A DNA stretch of 64,000 bases from an uncultured Candidatus Entotheonella sp. (GTDB lineage Bacteria; Tectomicrobia; Entotheonellia; Entotheonellales; Entotheonellaceae): positions 545,300 to 609,299 of the forward strand of contig OX639990.1 of the NCBI GenBank assembly GCA_951828535.1, in the 5' to 3' direction. Of this stretch, positions 16,892 to 26,849 are shown piece by piece; positions within the stretch are counted from its first letter, which is position 1, and the number at the start of each line of letters is the position of its first letter. Position numbers and translations under genes: made by a program. Under the pieces are notes generated by a model, which was not told where the DNA came from, made no database searches, and worked only from the letters and a program-made list of their open reading frames with translations.

Positions 16892-19009
16892 ATGGCTTGG
16901 CGGCGTCATGGGATTACACTTGGCATTTGTATTGTCGGGATCGGTGTCTGCGGGTTTCTGTGGAATGCCTACTTTGGGGTGATGCTGACGCTGGTGGGGG
17001 AATCGGCGCCGTATCTGCTAATTGGGTTTGCGTTGGCGGGGGTGCTGAAGGCGATTGTGCCGGAAGACAAGGTCTACAAGCACCTCGGCGACAACCGGTT
17101 CAAGTCGGTGACCCTGGCGTCCCTGTTTGGCATCCCGCTGCCGCTGTGCTCATGCTCGGTGCTGCCGGTGGCGACGTCGTTGCGGCGCAGCGGGGCGAGC
17201 AAGGGCGCGACGACCTCCTTCTTGATCTCCACGCCCGAGACAGGGCTGGATTCCATTGGTATCACCTACGCCCTACTTGATCCCATCATGACGGTGGCGC
17301 GTCCGCTGGGGGCGTTTGCCACCGCAGTGCTCACCGGTTCGGCGGTCAACGTGATCGTTCGGCGGGGTTGGGATGGCGACAGCGACCCGTCGCCCGGTGA
17401 AACCCACGATGTCGGGCACGACCACGATCACGGACACGACCACAGCGCCGTGTACACGCCGGGCGGCGTCGGCAAACGTTCGGTCAGGGAAGTGGCGCGC
17501 GATTCCATGTCCTACGCCTTCGGTCCCTTGCTGGATGACCTGACGACGTGGCTGATCATCGGCCTGTTGGTGTCTGGGCTCATCGCCATTCTTGTTCCCG
17601 AGGACTTTTTTGGCTCCGTCATTCCTGCCGGGTTCGTGTCATCGGTGCTGATGCTGCTGATCGGCACGCCGATGTACATCTGCGCCGCTGCCGCCACGCC
17701 GGTAGCCGCCACGCTGATCGCTAAGGGGCTGGACCCCGGCGCGGCGCTGGTACTTCTGCTGGTTGGGCCGGCAACCAACGCCACCACCATCGCGATCATT
17801 GCGCGTTTGCTGGGCCGTCGGGTTCTGGTGATGCACCTGCTCGGTGTCACCGGCAGCGCTCTGTTGCTGGGCCTGTTGATCAACGCCGTTTACGGCTATT
17901 TTGCGGTGGACCTCGCTGCGATCGTTGCCCAGGTCGTGGAAAGTGGCTTGTCGCCGCTCAACATTGCCGCCACGGTGCTGTTCGTCTACCTGCTGGTTTT
18001 CAGCACCGTCCGTATGCGCATCGGGCCATACATGGTCCAGCGCGTGCGGGAGTTCTCCGCGCCGTTGGGATTCGATCCTCTGTCTCCCGCCTTCCGAGCC
18101 GCCGCGCTCGTGGCTGTCGTCGCGCTGTACGTCTCCACCGCGTTCTCGGTGGTCGGTCCGGGTGAAACTGCCTGGGTGGTGCGCTTCGGGCGGGTCGTGC
18201 GCGCTCTTGAGGCGCCCGGTTTGTACGCCCACCTGCCGCTGCCGATCGACCGCGTCACGCGGCTGAGCACCAACGAAGTGCGTAGCGTCGACCAAGGCTT
18301 CTTGCGCGCCGCCAATCGCATCGACATCGACATCGAACGCTCCGAGCGCGAGGACCTGATCGACGCCGCCCAGGTGATGACCGGTGAGGAGAACATCCTC
18401 AGTCTCTTCTATACCGTTCACTTCAGCGTCAGCGGGCCCTATGCCTACCGATACCGGGTGGCCGAACCTGCGGCGGTGGTGCGCACCTTTGCCGAGTGGG
18501 CGGTGCGCCAGACGGTGGCGCACCGCTCGTCGTCGGAAGTTCTGGTGACCGACAGAGCCGCCATCGAGCAGGAGGTTATGATCGCCCTGCAAGCCGAGCT
18601 CGACGCTGTTGGCAGCGGCATTCGCGCGGTGGGCGTGAATGTGCTCGACGCTCACGCCCCGCCCGCGGTGCACGAGGCGTTCCGCGACGTCGCCAGCTCG
18701 CTGGAGGACCGGGCGCGCAAAATCCGGCAGGCCGAGGGCTACCACTCTGAAACCGTGGCCGCGGCGCGCGCGGAAGCATTTTCGTTCATCCAGGAGGCCG
18801 AGAGCTTCCGAAGCGAGAAACTCAACGGAGCGAAAGGGCAGGGGACGTCCTTCTTGTCGCGCCTGGACGCATACCGCAACAACGAGGCGCTGACCCGGCA
18901 ACGGCTGTATTTCGATACCATCGAGAGTGCCTTGCAGGGCGTCAAGGGGCTGTTCCTGCTGGGCGATGACGTCGAGGTCGATCTTTGGAACATCCGTGAT
19001 GGAAAGTAG
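16892..19009 (+). CDS. ArsP/DUF318-type permease fused to an HflK-like SPFH domain
   Basis: 705-residue two-part membrane protein. Residues 1 to about 370 are a permease of the SO_0444/ArsP_1 type, with the signature CSCSVLP (86-92) and a His-rich loop, HDHDHGHDHS (about 176-185), suited to metal binding. From about residue 400 a new transmembrane helix leads into an SPFH/Band 7 domain (VVGPGETAWVVRFGRV), with an Ala/Glu-rich helical end as in HflK. The frame is continuous and AGGAGG precedes the ATG. The genes downstream encode HflC and HflK. Metal efflux tied to membrane-protein quality control is a plausible but unproven role. Confidence 0.82.
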   Translation: MAWRRHGITLGICIVGIGVCGFLWNAYFGVMLTLVGESAPYLLIGFALAGVLKAIVPEDKVYKHLGDNRFKSVTLASLFGIPLPLCSCSVLPVATSLRRSGASKGATTSFLISTPETGLDSIGITYALLDPIMTVARPLGAFATAVLTGSAVNVIVRRGWDGDSDPSPGETHDVGHDHDHGHDHSAVYTPGGVGKRSVREVARDSMSYAFGPLLDDLTTWLIIGLLVSGLIAILVPEDFFGSVIPAGFVSSVLMLLIGTPMYICAAAATPVAATLIAKGLDPGAALVLLLVGPATNATTIAIIARLLGRRVLVMHLLGVTGSALLLGLLINAVYGYFAVDLAAIVAQVVESGLSPLNIAATVLFVYLLVFSTVRMRIGPYMVQRVREFSAPLGFDPLSPAFRAAALVAVVALYVSTAFSVVGPGETAWVVRFGRVVRALEAPGLYAHLPLPIDRVTRLSTNEVRSVDQGFLRAANRIDIDIERSEREDLIDAAQVMTGEENILSLFYTVHFSVSGPYAYRYRVAEPAAVVRTFAEWAVRQTVAHRSSSEVLVTDRAAIEQEVMIALQAELDAVGSGIRAVGVNVLDAHAPPAVHEAFRDVASSLEDRARKIRQAEGYHSETVAAARAEAFSFIQEAESFRSEKLNGAKGQGTSFLSRLDAYRNNEALTRQRLYFDTIESALQGVKGLFLLGDDVEVDLWNIRDGK

Positions 19010-19115
19010 CAGGACAACCAATGACTAGAGGCTGGTGACGAGCGGCTGCCGGGCATTGCCCCCTCCCTGGTCACTAGCCACGGGCGAAGAATCACTGCCT
19101 TTCGGAGGTCATGAC

Positions 19116-20072
19116 ATGCGAAGCGTTCTCATCGTGATAGGCGTGGTGGTTGTGATAGCGCTCGCCGCTTTCGCAGGTACCTTCCAGGTACAGGAAACCG
19201 AGTTTGCCATTGTGGCTCGGTTCGGCGACCCGCGGCGGGTGATCGAACAGGCTGGACTGCATTTCAAGTGGCCGCCGCCCATCGACACCTTGTTGCGCAT
19301 CGACCGGCGCACCAACGTCCTGGACCCCGAGCCCGGCGAGTACCTGACGTCGGACAAGAAAAACATCCTGGTGAGCAATTTCCTCGTCTGGTCGGTGGCC
19401 GATCCGCTGCGCTATCTGGTCAGCCTCACCGACAAGAACAGCGCCGAGGCGCGGCTGACGGACATCATGCGCTCAGAAGTCGGCACGACACTGGGGGCGT
19501 ACCCGCTGTCGGCCCTGGTATCCACCGAGGAGCAGGATCAGACGATGGCCGACGTGATGCGCGACATCACCCGCAAGACGGCCCAGCGTGCCAGCGACAG
19601 CTTCGGCGTGCACATCGCCGCGGTGCGCATCAAGCGCCTCAATTTTCCGCCGCAGAACAAGCAGGCGGTGTTCCGCCGCATGGAGGCCGAACGCCAGCGT
19701 ATTGCGAGGCTGTATCGCTCCGAGGGCGAGGAAGAGGCCGAGAAGATTCGCGCCAGCGCCGACCGCGAGGAGGCCGTGCTGCTGAACGAGGCGCGCCGCC
19801 AGGCCGAGGAGATTCGCGGCGAGGCCGACGCTGAGGCCACCCGCATTTACGCCGAGGCGTTCGGACAGGACCCGGAATTCTTCGAGTTCGTGCGTTCGCT
19901 GGAGGCGTACCAGAACATCATCAGCGAGAGTTCCACCATCGTGGTGCCGAGCGACGCCGAGTTGCTCAAGGTGCTGCAGACGCCTTCCGGGGACGCCGCA
20001 CCGGAGCAAGTCGGTGACGCGGTCGACAGCCTGAAGCGCCTGACGGAACAGCAGGAAGGAGCCTCTCAATGA
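19116..20072 (+). CDS. hflC: HflC-like SPFH membrane protein (FtsH modulator)
   Basis: 318-residue protein with one N-terminal helix (VLIVIGVVVVIALAAFAG) and a periplasmic SPFH domain. Family blocks are ETEFAIVARFGDPRRV, HFKWPPPID, then RIKRLNFPP and the charged helix RMEAERQRIARLYRSEG, typical of HflC. HflC and HflK form a large ring around the FtsH protease in the inner membrane. ATG at 19116 is preceded by CGGAGG. It overlaps the next gene by 4 nt (ATGA), so the two are translationally coupled. No ftsH is present in the window. Confidence 0.87.
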   Translation: MRSVLIVIGVVVVIALAAFAGTFQVQETEFAIVARFGDPRRVIEQAGLHFKWPPPIDTLLRIDRRTNVLDPEPGEYLTSDKKNILVSNFLVWSVADPLRYLVSLTDKNSAEARLTDIMRSEVGTTLGAYPLSALVSTEEQDQTMADVMRDITRKTAQRASDSFGVHIAAVRIKRLNFPPQNKQAVFRRMEAERQRIARLYRSEGEEEAEKIRASADREEAVLLNEARRQAEEIRGEADAEATRIYAEAFGQDPEFFEFVRSLEAYQNIISESSTIVVPSDAELLKVLQTPSGDAAPEQVGDAVDSLKRLTEQQEGASQ

Positions 20073-21067
20073 CGCCCGACGCCACGCCATCGGCCGACAG
20101 CGGCGCCATCAGCCGCCGCCTGGGCTTGCGGCTGCGCGGTTGGTACCTGTTGCCGCTCTTGCTCGTCGTCCTCATCGCCCACATGGCCGTCACCGGCGTC
20201 TGGGTGGTGAATCAGAACGAGCAGGGCGTGGTGCTGCGCTTCGGCCGCGTGCGCAGCATCCTGCCGGCGGGCATGCACTTCATCCTGCCGTACCCGCTGG
20301 AAACCATGCGCCTCGTGCGCACTACCGAGGTGCGAACCATGGCCGTCGGCTTCAGTTATCTGGAGGCTGAACAAGCGGACAAGGCGGCCATGGAGGAAGA
20401 GGTGCAATGGCTCACGGGCGACACCAACATCGTCGAAATGCAGACGGCTATTCAGTACATCATCAAGTCGCCGGTCGATTACCTGTTTCGGGTCGCCGAT
20501 TTCAGCGACGGCCGGCCCCGCGACATGGCGCTGCGCAAGGCCGCCGAGAGCGTCCTGACGTTCCTGGTAGCGCGCATGAAGGTGGACGACGTGTTGTCCA
20601 GCGGCAAGGCGCGCATCCAGGAAGAATCGCGGGTGCTAATCCAGGAACTGGTCGATGCCATGGGATTGGGGGTGCAGGTGGTGTCGATGAATATCGTCGA
20701 GGACAACCCGCCGCCGAACGTCATCGCCGCTTTCAACGACGTGTCCAGTGCCAAGGCGGACCGCCAGCGTCTCATGAATGTCGCCGACGGCTATGCCAAG
20801 GACCTGCTGCCACGTGCCCGTGCACGGGCCCACCGGATTCGGCAGGAAGCGGAAATTTATCGCAGCGAGGTAGTCAACGCAGCCCACGGCGCCGCACAGC
20901 GCTTCGTCAAGCTCGCCGAGCAGGTGCGCACCTCACCGCAGGTATCGAAGGGACGGTTGTGGTTGGAAACGGTGGAGAAAACGCTGTCGCGGGCCCGCAT
21001 GATCGTCTACCCCCGCAAGCCGGGCAGCACTTTCACGCTGACTCACATCGAGGGGAAAATCCGCTGA
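20069..21067 (+). CDS. hflK: HflK-like SPFH membrane protein (FtsH modulator)
   Basis: 332-residue partner of the preceding HflC. A cytoplasmic N-terminus of about 27 residues leads to a single helix (LLPLLLVVLIAHMAVTG). SPFH motifs follow: VNQNEQGVVLRFGRV, FILPYPLETM and NIVEMQTAIQYIIKSP. The C-terminal helical stalk, RARARAHRIRQEAEIYRSEV, is characteristic of HflK. The gene order here is permease-HflK fusion, HflC, HflK, so three SPFH proteins are made from adjacent genes. The glycine-rich N-terminus of enterobacterial HflK is absent. Confidence 0.88.
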   Translation: MTPDATPSADSGAISRRLGLRLRGWYLLPLLLVVLIAHMAVTGVWVVNQNEQGVVLRFGRVRSILPAGMHFILPYPLETMRLVRTTEVRTMAVGFSYLEAEQADKAAMEEEVQWLTGDTNIVEMQTAIQYIIKSPVDYLFRVADFSDGRPRDMALRKAAESVLTFLVARMKVDDVLSSGKARIQEESRVLIQELVDAMGLGVQVVSMNIVEDNPPPNVIAAFNDVSSAKADRQRLMNVADGYAKDLLPRARARAHRIRQEAEIYRSEVVNAAHGAAQRFVKLAEQVRTSPQVSKGRLWLETVEKTLSRARMIVYPRKPGSTFTLTHIEGKIR

Positions 21068-21140
21068 AGTAACCCGTGATAAATGGATAAATGGCCAGTG
21101 ACCAACACTGATCACCACCCATTGTTCACCAACCACTGCT

Positions 21141-23225
21141 TCACGCAATGCGCCGCCGACGCTTGTTGTTGAGGTAATCGGTGACGACGTATTGCCCCAG
21201 GTGGCTGGGTGAGGAAAAGAACGCCCGCCCGCGGTTGATCTTGGTGATTTCCTGCACGAACCGCATCAAATACGGATCCTGCTCCATCATGAACGTGTTG
21301 ATCACGATGCCCTCACGAGTGCAGCGTTTGACCTCCTGCAGCGTTTGCTCGATGGTTCGCCAAGTGGGGGGATAGTTGAAGTAGGCCAGGTTTTGTTCGA
21401 GGTGGGCGGTCGGCTCGCCGTCGGTGACCATCAACACCTGCCGCTGGCCGTGCCGCGAGCGCGACAGCAGCCGGCGGGCGATCATCAGGGCGTGGTGCAT
21501 GTTGGTGCCCGGATAGTAGCTGCCCCAGGACGACGACGGAATGTCCTCGTGCCGCAGTTCGCTGGCGTACTCGGCAAACCCGATGACGTGCAGGCTGTCC
21601 TTCGGATACTGCATCTTGATCAGGCTGTGCAAGGCCAACGCCACCTTTTTGGCGGCGTCGAAGCAGCCGTTCAGACCCATCGAGCGACTCTGATCCAGCA
21701 TCAGCACGGTGGAGCACTGGTTCAGGTTCTCATCCCGATACACCTCGAAATCCTCAGGCAGAATGCGTACCGGAGCGCCCTTGCCCTGGCGCTGCACGGC
21801 GTTCATCAGGCTCTGCTGCAAGTGCAGGCTGAAATGGTCGCCGTATTCGTAGGCCTTGGTGTCGAGGCGTGCTTCGATGCCGATGCCGCGTCGCTCGGTG
21901 GGGTGCCCGCCGTGGCGGCCGATCTTGAGTCGGTTGAAGATGTCTCGGAGCACCTTAGAGCCGATTTTGCGAACGCCCTTGGCGGTCAGTTCGAGGCGAT
22001 CGCCCTGGCGTTTCAGATAACCGGCTTCCTCCAGGCGGCGTTCAAGTTCGCGTAGCTTTTCCAATTCCTGGCGCCCCTCGGGGCCGAGAATGGCTTCCAG
22101 CGTCTCGGCATCAACGTCCTGCAGGGAGCCGGCCTTGCCCACATCTTGCAACTGCTGCTGCAAGGCATCGACCTTTTGCAACTCGTCCATCAGGTGCATG
22201 GCCTGCTCCAGCGGCACGTCGGCATCACCGCTGAACTCATAAGAGGGCCGCTCATCGGCAGCGAGGAAATCGAGATTGGCCTGTAATTCCGCCATCTCGG
22301 CCGCCAATTCTTCATCCTCGAAGGCGGCGCTGAGCATCTCCTGAAGCTCCTGCCGCAGGTCCTCCGGCAGGCTGTTGAAAAGGGACTGCATTTGCGCCAT
22401 ACGCGATGCCATCTGCTGGGTCAGTTCTTCCAGGCTCTGCGGCGGGTTGGGGCCAAACATATCCCCGTACTTCTGCATGAAGCCGTCGAAATCGGGCTTC
22501 TCGCCCCACACCTGCTGGTCCAGCATGCGGTTCAGATCGGCGATCATTTCCTTCAAACGCTGCCGCTCTTCGGGCGCCATGTCGGCAAAGCGCTGTGCCA
22601 TGTCGCGCATGGCGTTGCCCATGGCCTGCTGCTTGAGCATCTCCATAAGCTCGTCGAAAGCCTGCTGCGCCTGCGGGTCCAAGAAGTTGTAAGGCTGTAA
22701 GGCCTTGACGCGGCTGGCGAAATCTTCCGGCAACTGGTCCATGAATTCCCGGCGTTGCCGATTGTCGCCGCTTCCCGCCTGGCCGGCCTGGTCTGATGCC
22801 TCGGCGGAAGCCCCCTGTTGCGCGCCCTGCTGAGCAGCCCTATCTGCCGATTCGCCGTCGGACGCCTGAGAGCCGGTTGCGGCCTCTTCGTCCTGTTGCC
22901 CCTGCGGCGGCGGCGGGCTCAGCGCCTCCCTCTCCTGCTGGATAATGTCGTCCAGGCGTTCCTTCAATTCATCCACCAGCGACGCCAGGTTATAGCGCTC
23001 CAGTCGCTCGCGGCTCTGCTGCTTGAGGCGCTCCATCATCTCCCGAATGCCCTCGAAACCGCTGCCCATGCGCCCCTGCATGCCGCGTTGCATTAGGTTG
23101 CGCAGCGCCTGACGGAGATCGCCGTGCGACGCCAGATCGTCCGCCATGGCCTCCATCAGGTCTTCACCGTCGACCGGTAAGGATTCCTGCGTCCCATCCC
23201 AGCGCGAATAGCGGTAGCTTCTCAT
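21141..23225 (-). CDS. VWA (von Willebrand A) domain protein with long Gln-rich coiled-coil region
   Basis: 694-residue soluble protein. The C-terminal third is a VWA domain with a complete metal-ion-dependent adhesion site: DQSRS (about 509-513), the Thr in PGTNMHH, and the Asp in MVTDGEP. The first 400 residues are Gln/Glu/Met-rich helices with a PPPPQGQQ linker near residue 105, suggesting extended coiled coil. Proteins of this design usually work with a MoxR-type AAA+ ATPase as a metal-dependent chaperone pair. No such ATPase gene is present here. GGGAGG precedes the ATG. It is convergent with hflK, 73 nt away. Confidence 0.82.
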   Translation of the reverse strand: MRSYRYSRWDGTQESLPVDGEDLMEAMADDLASHGDLRQALRNLMQRGMQGRMGSGFEGIREMMERLKQQSRERLERYNLASLVDELKERLDDIIQQEREALSPPPPQGQQDEEAATGSQASDGESADRAAQQGAQQGASAEASDQAGQAGSGDNRQRREFMDQLPEDFASRVKALQPYNFLDPQAQQAFDELMEMLKQQAMGNAMRDMAQRFADMAPEERQRLKEMIADLNRMLDQQVWGEKPDFDGFMQKYGDMFGPNPPQSLEELTQQMASRMAQMQSLFNSLPEDLRQELQEMLSAAFEDEELAAEMAELQANLDFLAADERPSYEFSGDADVPLEQAMHLMDELQKVDALQQQLQDVGKAGSLQDVDAETLEAILGPEGRQELEKLRELERRLEEAGYLKRQGDRLELTAKGVRKIGSKVLRDIFNRLKIGRHGGHPTERRGIGIEARLDTKAYEYGDHFSLHLQQSLMNAVQRQGKGAPVRILPEDFEVYRDENLNQCSTVLMLDQSRSMGLNGCFDAAKKVALALHSLIKMQYPKDSLHVIGFAEYASELRHEDIPSSSWGSYYPGTNMHHALMIARRLLSRSRHGQRQVLMVTDGEPTAHLEQNLAYFNYPPTWRTIEQTLQEVKRCTREGIVINTFMMEQDPYLMRFVQEITKINRGRAFFSSPSHLGQYVVTDYLNNKRRRRIA

Positions 23226-23281
23226 GCTTACCTCCCGTTAAAGCAGGGGTTCGTGGACAGGGAATAGCAAGGGACTCATGA

Positions 23282-24496
23282 CTAACCACCATCCACAGGC
23301 TGCGGCACGCTGCGATAGACGGCGCCGGCGGCTTCCAGTTCATCGATGTCCTGTGGGGCACAGCCGAGCAGCTCGGTGAGGATTTCCTCGGTGTGTTCAC
23401 CGGGCAGTGGGGCCGAGCCCAGCACCGTTTCACTGCGGCTCAGTTTGATGTTCTTGCCGGAGACGTGGATGGTACCGGCGACGGGGTCGCTCATTTCCAC
23501 GAGCAGTTCGCGCTCGTGCAATTGGGGGTCGCGAGCGGCAGAGGGCACGTCGTTCACGGCGTTTATCGGAATGCCTAACTCTGAGAAACGGTTCACCGAT
23601 TCTCGCACCGTGCGGTCGCCGAACCAGGCCCGTAGCCGTTCTTCGATGGCCTCCCATGCCCGACCGCGGTCGTCAACGGTCTTGAAGCGTGGGTCGTGCA
23701 CCCACTCGGGGGCGTCGATGGCCTCGCACAGACGCGGCCAGATGTTGTCGCTGATGGCGGCGACAAGCACCCAGCCGTCGCAGGTTTCGTAGGTGTTCAT
23801 CAAGCCGCGGCCGTTGCCGGTGCGTTCCGGCACAATCCCCTCGCCAAGAAAGGCGGCGCACTGAATTTCCGTCATGCTGAAGCCGGTGTCGGCCAGACAC
23901 ACATCGACGCATTGCCCTTCGCCGGACACGTGCCGTTCCTGGAGCGCCGCCAGCGTACCGATGGTGCCGTGCAGGGCGGTGATGCGGTCGATCACGGGGT
24001 TGTACGTGCGGGTGGGCGGATTACCGGGAAAGCCGGTGAGGGACATCATGCCGCTGATGGCTTGTCCGATGGGGTCGAAGCCGATTCGGTCGCGGTAGGG
24101 GCCGTATTGCCCGTAGGCCGACACGTTGACCATCACGAGGCCAGGGTTCAGTTCCTTGAGCTGATCGTAGCCGAGCCCCATGGCATCGATGGTACCGGGC
24201 CGGAAGTTCTGGATGAGCACGTCGGAGACTTTGACCAGACGGCGCACAACGTCCATTCCCTGTTTGGTGCGCAGGTTCAGGCCGAGGCTCTTCTTACCGC
24301 TGTTGTATTGCACCCAGTAAGCGCTCTGGCCGCGCACGAACGGGCCGTTTTTGCGGCTCTCGTCGCCGCCCGGCGCTTCGACCTTGATCACCTCGGCGCC
24401 CAGACGGGCCAGAACGAGGCCGATTCGGGGGCCGGCCTGATACCGCCCCAGATCCAGCACGCGAATGCCGGCAAGGGCTGTGTTCGACGTCGTCAT
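23282..24496 (-). CDS. class III CoA-transferase (CaiB/BaiF family)
   Basis: 404-residue cytoplasmic enzyme that moves CoA between carboxylic acids by an aspartyl-anhydride mechanism. The N-terminus GIRVLDLGRYQAGPRIGLVL and the following GAEVIKVEAPGGDESR are family hallmarks, as is NFRPGTIDAMGL near residue 105. The likely catalytic Asp lies in the VDVCLADTG segment. ATG at 24496 is preceded by GAGGAG; the frame is open 105 nt further but without a ribosome site. It diverges from the S9 peptidase gene. The acyl substrates cannot be predicted. Confidence 0.87.
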   Translation of the reverse strand: MTTSNTALAGIRVLDLGRYQAGPRIGLVLARLGAEVIKVEAPGGDESRKNGPFVRGQSAYWVQYNSGKKSLGLNLRTKQGMDVVRRLVKVSDVLIQNFRPGTIDAMGLGYDQLKELNPGLVMVNVSAYGQYGPYRDRIGFDPIGQAISGMMSLTGFPGNPPTRTYNPVIDRITALHGTIGTLAALQERHVSGEGQCVDVCLADTGFSMTEIQCAAFLGEGIVPERTGNGRGLMNTYETCDGWVLVAAISDNIWPRLCEAIDAPEWVHDPRFKTVDDRGRAWEAIEERLRAWFGDRTVRESVNRFSELGIPINAVNDVPSAARDPQLHERELLVEMSDPVAGTIHVSGKNIKLSRSETVLGSAPLPGEHTEEILTELLGCAPQDIDELEAAGAVYRSVPQPVDGG

Positions 24497-24670
24497 GACC
24501 CGCTCCTCAATGGTTGCAAGTACCCCGATTCGACCGGCGAGATGCACCGTTCCCGGCTTCTGAGGGGCGTCATGGTAGCACAGCGCCAGGCCGTTTGACA
24601 CTCGTTAAAACAGCATGCTAGGGTGCCGCCTCGCATACCGAACAAGGCTTGAAAACAGGGGAAATATGGC

Positions 24671-26674
24671 ATGAGCGCAAGGCACCGGCGGGCCATGAAA
24701 CCGGAGGACATTACCCGCATTCGCTGGGTGAGCGAGGTGCGGATGTCGCCCGACGGTCGACGGGTGGCGTTCGTGGTGACGACGCTGTCCGAAGAGCGCG
24801 ACCAGTACTTGTCGAATATCTGGATTGCCGGCGTTGATGGCGGACTGCCGCGCCGATTGACCCGTGGCGACAAGCGAGACGGTGCGCCGCGCTGGTCGCC
24901 AGAGGGAACTCGGCTGGCGTTCGTATCCGAGCGGCAGGGTCAGAAACGTCCGCAGTTGTACGTCATGCCGCTCGATGGCGGCGAATCCGTGCGGTTGACC
25001 GAACTGGCGCAGGGTGTTGCCGAACCTGTGTGGTCGCCGGATGGTAGACGTCTGGCTTTCGTGTCCCGCGTGGGGGGCGAAGAGACGCAGCAGGACGGGG
25101 CGGAGGAACCGCGTTCCAAGCCGGCACGGGTGATTACGACCCTCAAGTATAAGATGAACGGCGAGGGGTTCGTCTATGACCGCCGCTCGCATCTGTTCGT
25201 GGTAGACGCGGACGACGGCGCCGTGAACCAACTCACCGACGGCGATTTCAACCACACCGAACCAGCATGGTCGCCGGACGGGGCGCTGCTGGCCTTCACC
25301 TCGGGGCGCCACGCCGAGCGTGACGAAGACGATGCGTCGGACGTGTGGGTCATGCCTGCCGACGGCGGCGAGCCGCTTCGCCTGACGGACACCGCCGGGC
25401 CGGTGGGGCATCCGACTTTTTCGCCTGATGGGCGGAGCATTGCCTATCTCGGCCACCGCCAGCGCTACGACGCCGGTTACAACTGGCGTTTGTACACGGT
25501 ACCGGTCGGCGGTGGCACACCGGTCTGCCTGAGCGATGGCCTGGATCGCAATTGCCGCGCGCTGGGCAACCAGGGGCCGCTGTGGTCCGCGGACGGTGGC
25601 GCGCTGACCGTTGGCGTCCAAACACGGGGCGACGTGCAGGCGTACCAATTCGATTTCAATACCCGGCAGGCCCCCAAAGTCGTGCTGGACGGCCCCCGGC
25701 ACATCACCGACCTGTCAGCCGCGGCTGACGGCAGGCGGCTCGCCTTCCTTGCCACGGATCCGACGAATCCTGCCGAGGTGTTCGCCTGTGAATCGGACGG
25801 CAGTGGCGAGCGTCGTCTGACCGACCTCAACGGCGATTGGAAAGCTGAGGTCGGCCTGTCGGCTCCGGAACGTGTCGCCTGCGAACGTGACGGCTGCGGC
25901 CTCGACGCCTGGGTCGTGAAGCCGCACGGGTTCGAGCCCGGCAAGCGCTACCCGCTGTTGCTCAACATCCACGGCGGTCCGCACATGATGTACGGGCACG
26001 ATTTCTTCGACGAGTTTCAGGTCTACAGCGCTGCCGGGTATGCCGTCCTCTACGCCAATCCGCGCGGCAGTCAAGGGTACGGCGAGACGTTTACCCGGGC
26101 GGTGATTGGCGACTGGGGCGGGGTGGACTATGCCGACGTGATGGCGGCCCTGGACGCGGCCCTCCAGCAGTGCGATTTCATCGATCCACAGCGCCTCGGC
26201 GTCATGGGAGGCAGCTACGGGGGCTATCTGACGACCTGGGCCGTCGGGCATACACAGCGTTTCAAGGCGGCCTGCTCGGAGCGCGCCGTGAACAACGTGC
26301 ACACGCTGTTCGGCACCAGCGACATCGGGCATTCGTTTGCCGAGGCACAGAGCGGCTATCTGCCTTGGGACAACCTGGATTGGTATCTGGAACGCTCGCC
26401 GCTGACGTATGCCGCCGACATTACGACACCCCTGCTTATCCTGCACGGCGAGAACGATCTACGCTGCCCCATCGAACAAGCGGAACAACTCTTCGTGGCC
26501 TTGAAGAAACAGCACAAAGAAGTACGCTTCGTGCGCTTCCCCGATGAAGGGCACGACATGTCGCGTGCCGGCAAGCCGCGCCATCGCTTGGAGCGTTTTC
26601 GCATCATCCTCGAATGGTTTGCCTTCCATCTTGACCCACCGGACGGCGCGTCAGACGTTACTGCCGGCCTTTGA
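24671..26674 (+). CDS. S9 family serine peptidase (acylaminoacyl-peptidase/DPP type)
   Basis: 667-residue cytoplasmic peptidase with no signal sequence. The N-terminal half is a WD40-like/TolB-like beta propeller with repeated SPDGRRLAF and WSPDG blades. The C-terminal half is an alpha/beta hydrolase. The catalytic triad is Ser515 in GGSYGGY, Asp596 in GENDLRCP and His628 in EGHDMSR. Such enzymes trim short peptides or release acylated N-terminal residues. The gene stands alone in its orientation next to the CoA-transferase. The family is sure; the substrate preference is not. Confidence 0.92.
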   Translation: MSARHRRAMKPEDITRIRWVSEVRMSPDGRRVAFVVTTLSEERDQYLSNIWIAGVDGGLPRRLTRGDKRDGAPRWSPEGTRLAFVSERQGQKRPQLYVMPLDGGESVRLTELAQGVAEPVWSPDGRRLAFVSRVGGEETQQDGAEEPRSKPARVITTLKYKMNGEGFVYDRRSHLFVVDADDGAVNQLTDGDFNHTEPAWSPDGALLAFTSGRHAERDEDDASDVWVMPADGGEPLRLTDTAGPVGHPTFSPDGRSIAYLGHRQRYDAGYNWRLYTVPVGGGTPVCLSDGLDRNCRALGNQGPLWSADGGALTVGVQTRGDVQAYQFDFNTRQAPKVVLDGPRHITDLSAAADGRRLAFLATDPTNPAEVFACESDGSGERRLTDLNGDWKAEVGLSAPERVACERDGCGLDAWVVKPHGFEPGKRYPLLLNIHGGPHMMYGHDFFDEFQVYSAAGYAVLYANPRGSQGYGETFTRAVIGDWGGVDYADVMAALDAALQQCDFIDPQRLGVMGGSYGGYLTTWAVGHTQRFKAACSERAVNNVHTLFGTSDIGHSFAEAQSGYLPWDNLDWYLERSPLTYAADITTPLLILHGENDLRCPIEQAEQLFVALKKQHKEVRFVRFPDEGHDMSRAGKPRHRLERFRIILEWFAFHLDPPDGASDVTAGL

Positions 26675-26849
26675 CGGCGGCCAAACGCGCATGGTAGGTT
26701 AATTGCCAATTCCGACTTTGTGGTGATCGAAGAGAAGGGCGTGTTCGTGCCTTGGCTCGACATCCCGCCCCGTCCACGATATGAGCCCGGTTCATCGCAA
26801 TTCCACATCTATACCAAGAGAAGACTCCGGGAGCAGGGAGGTTTTTTGC

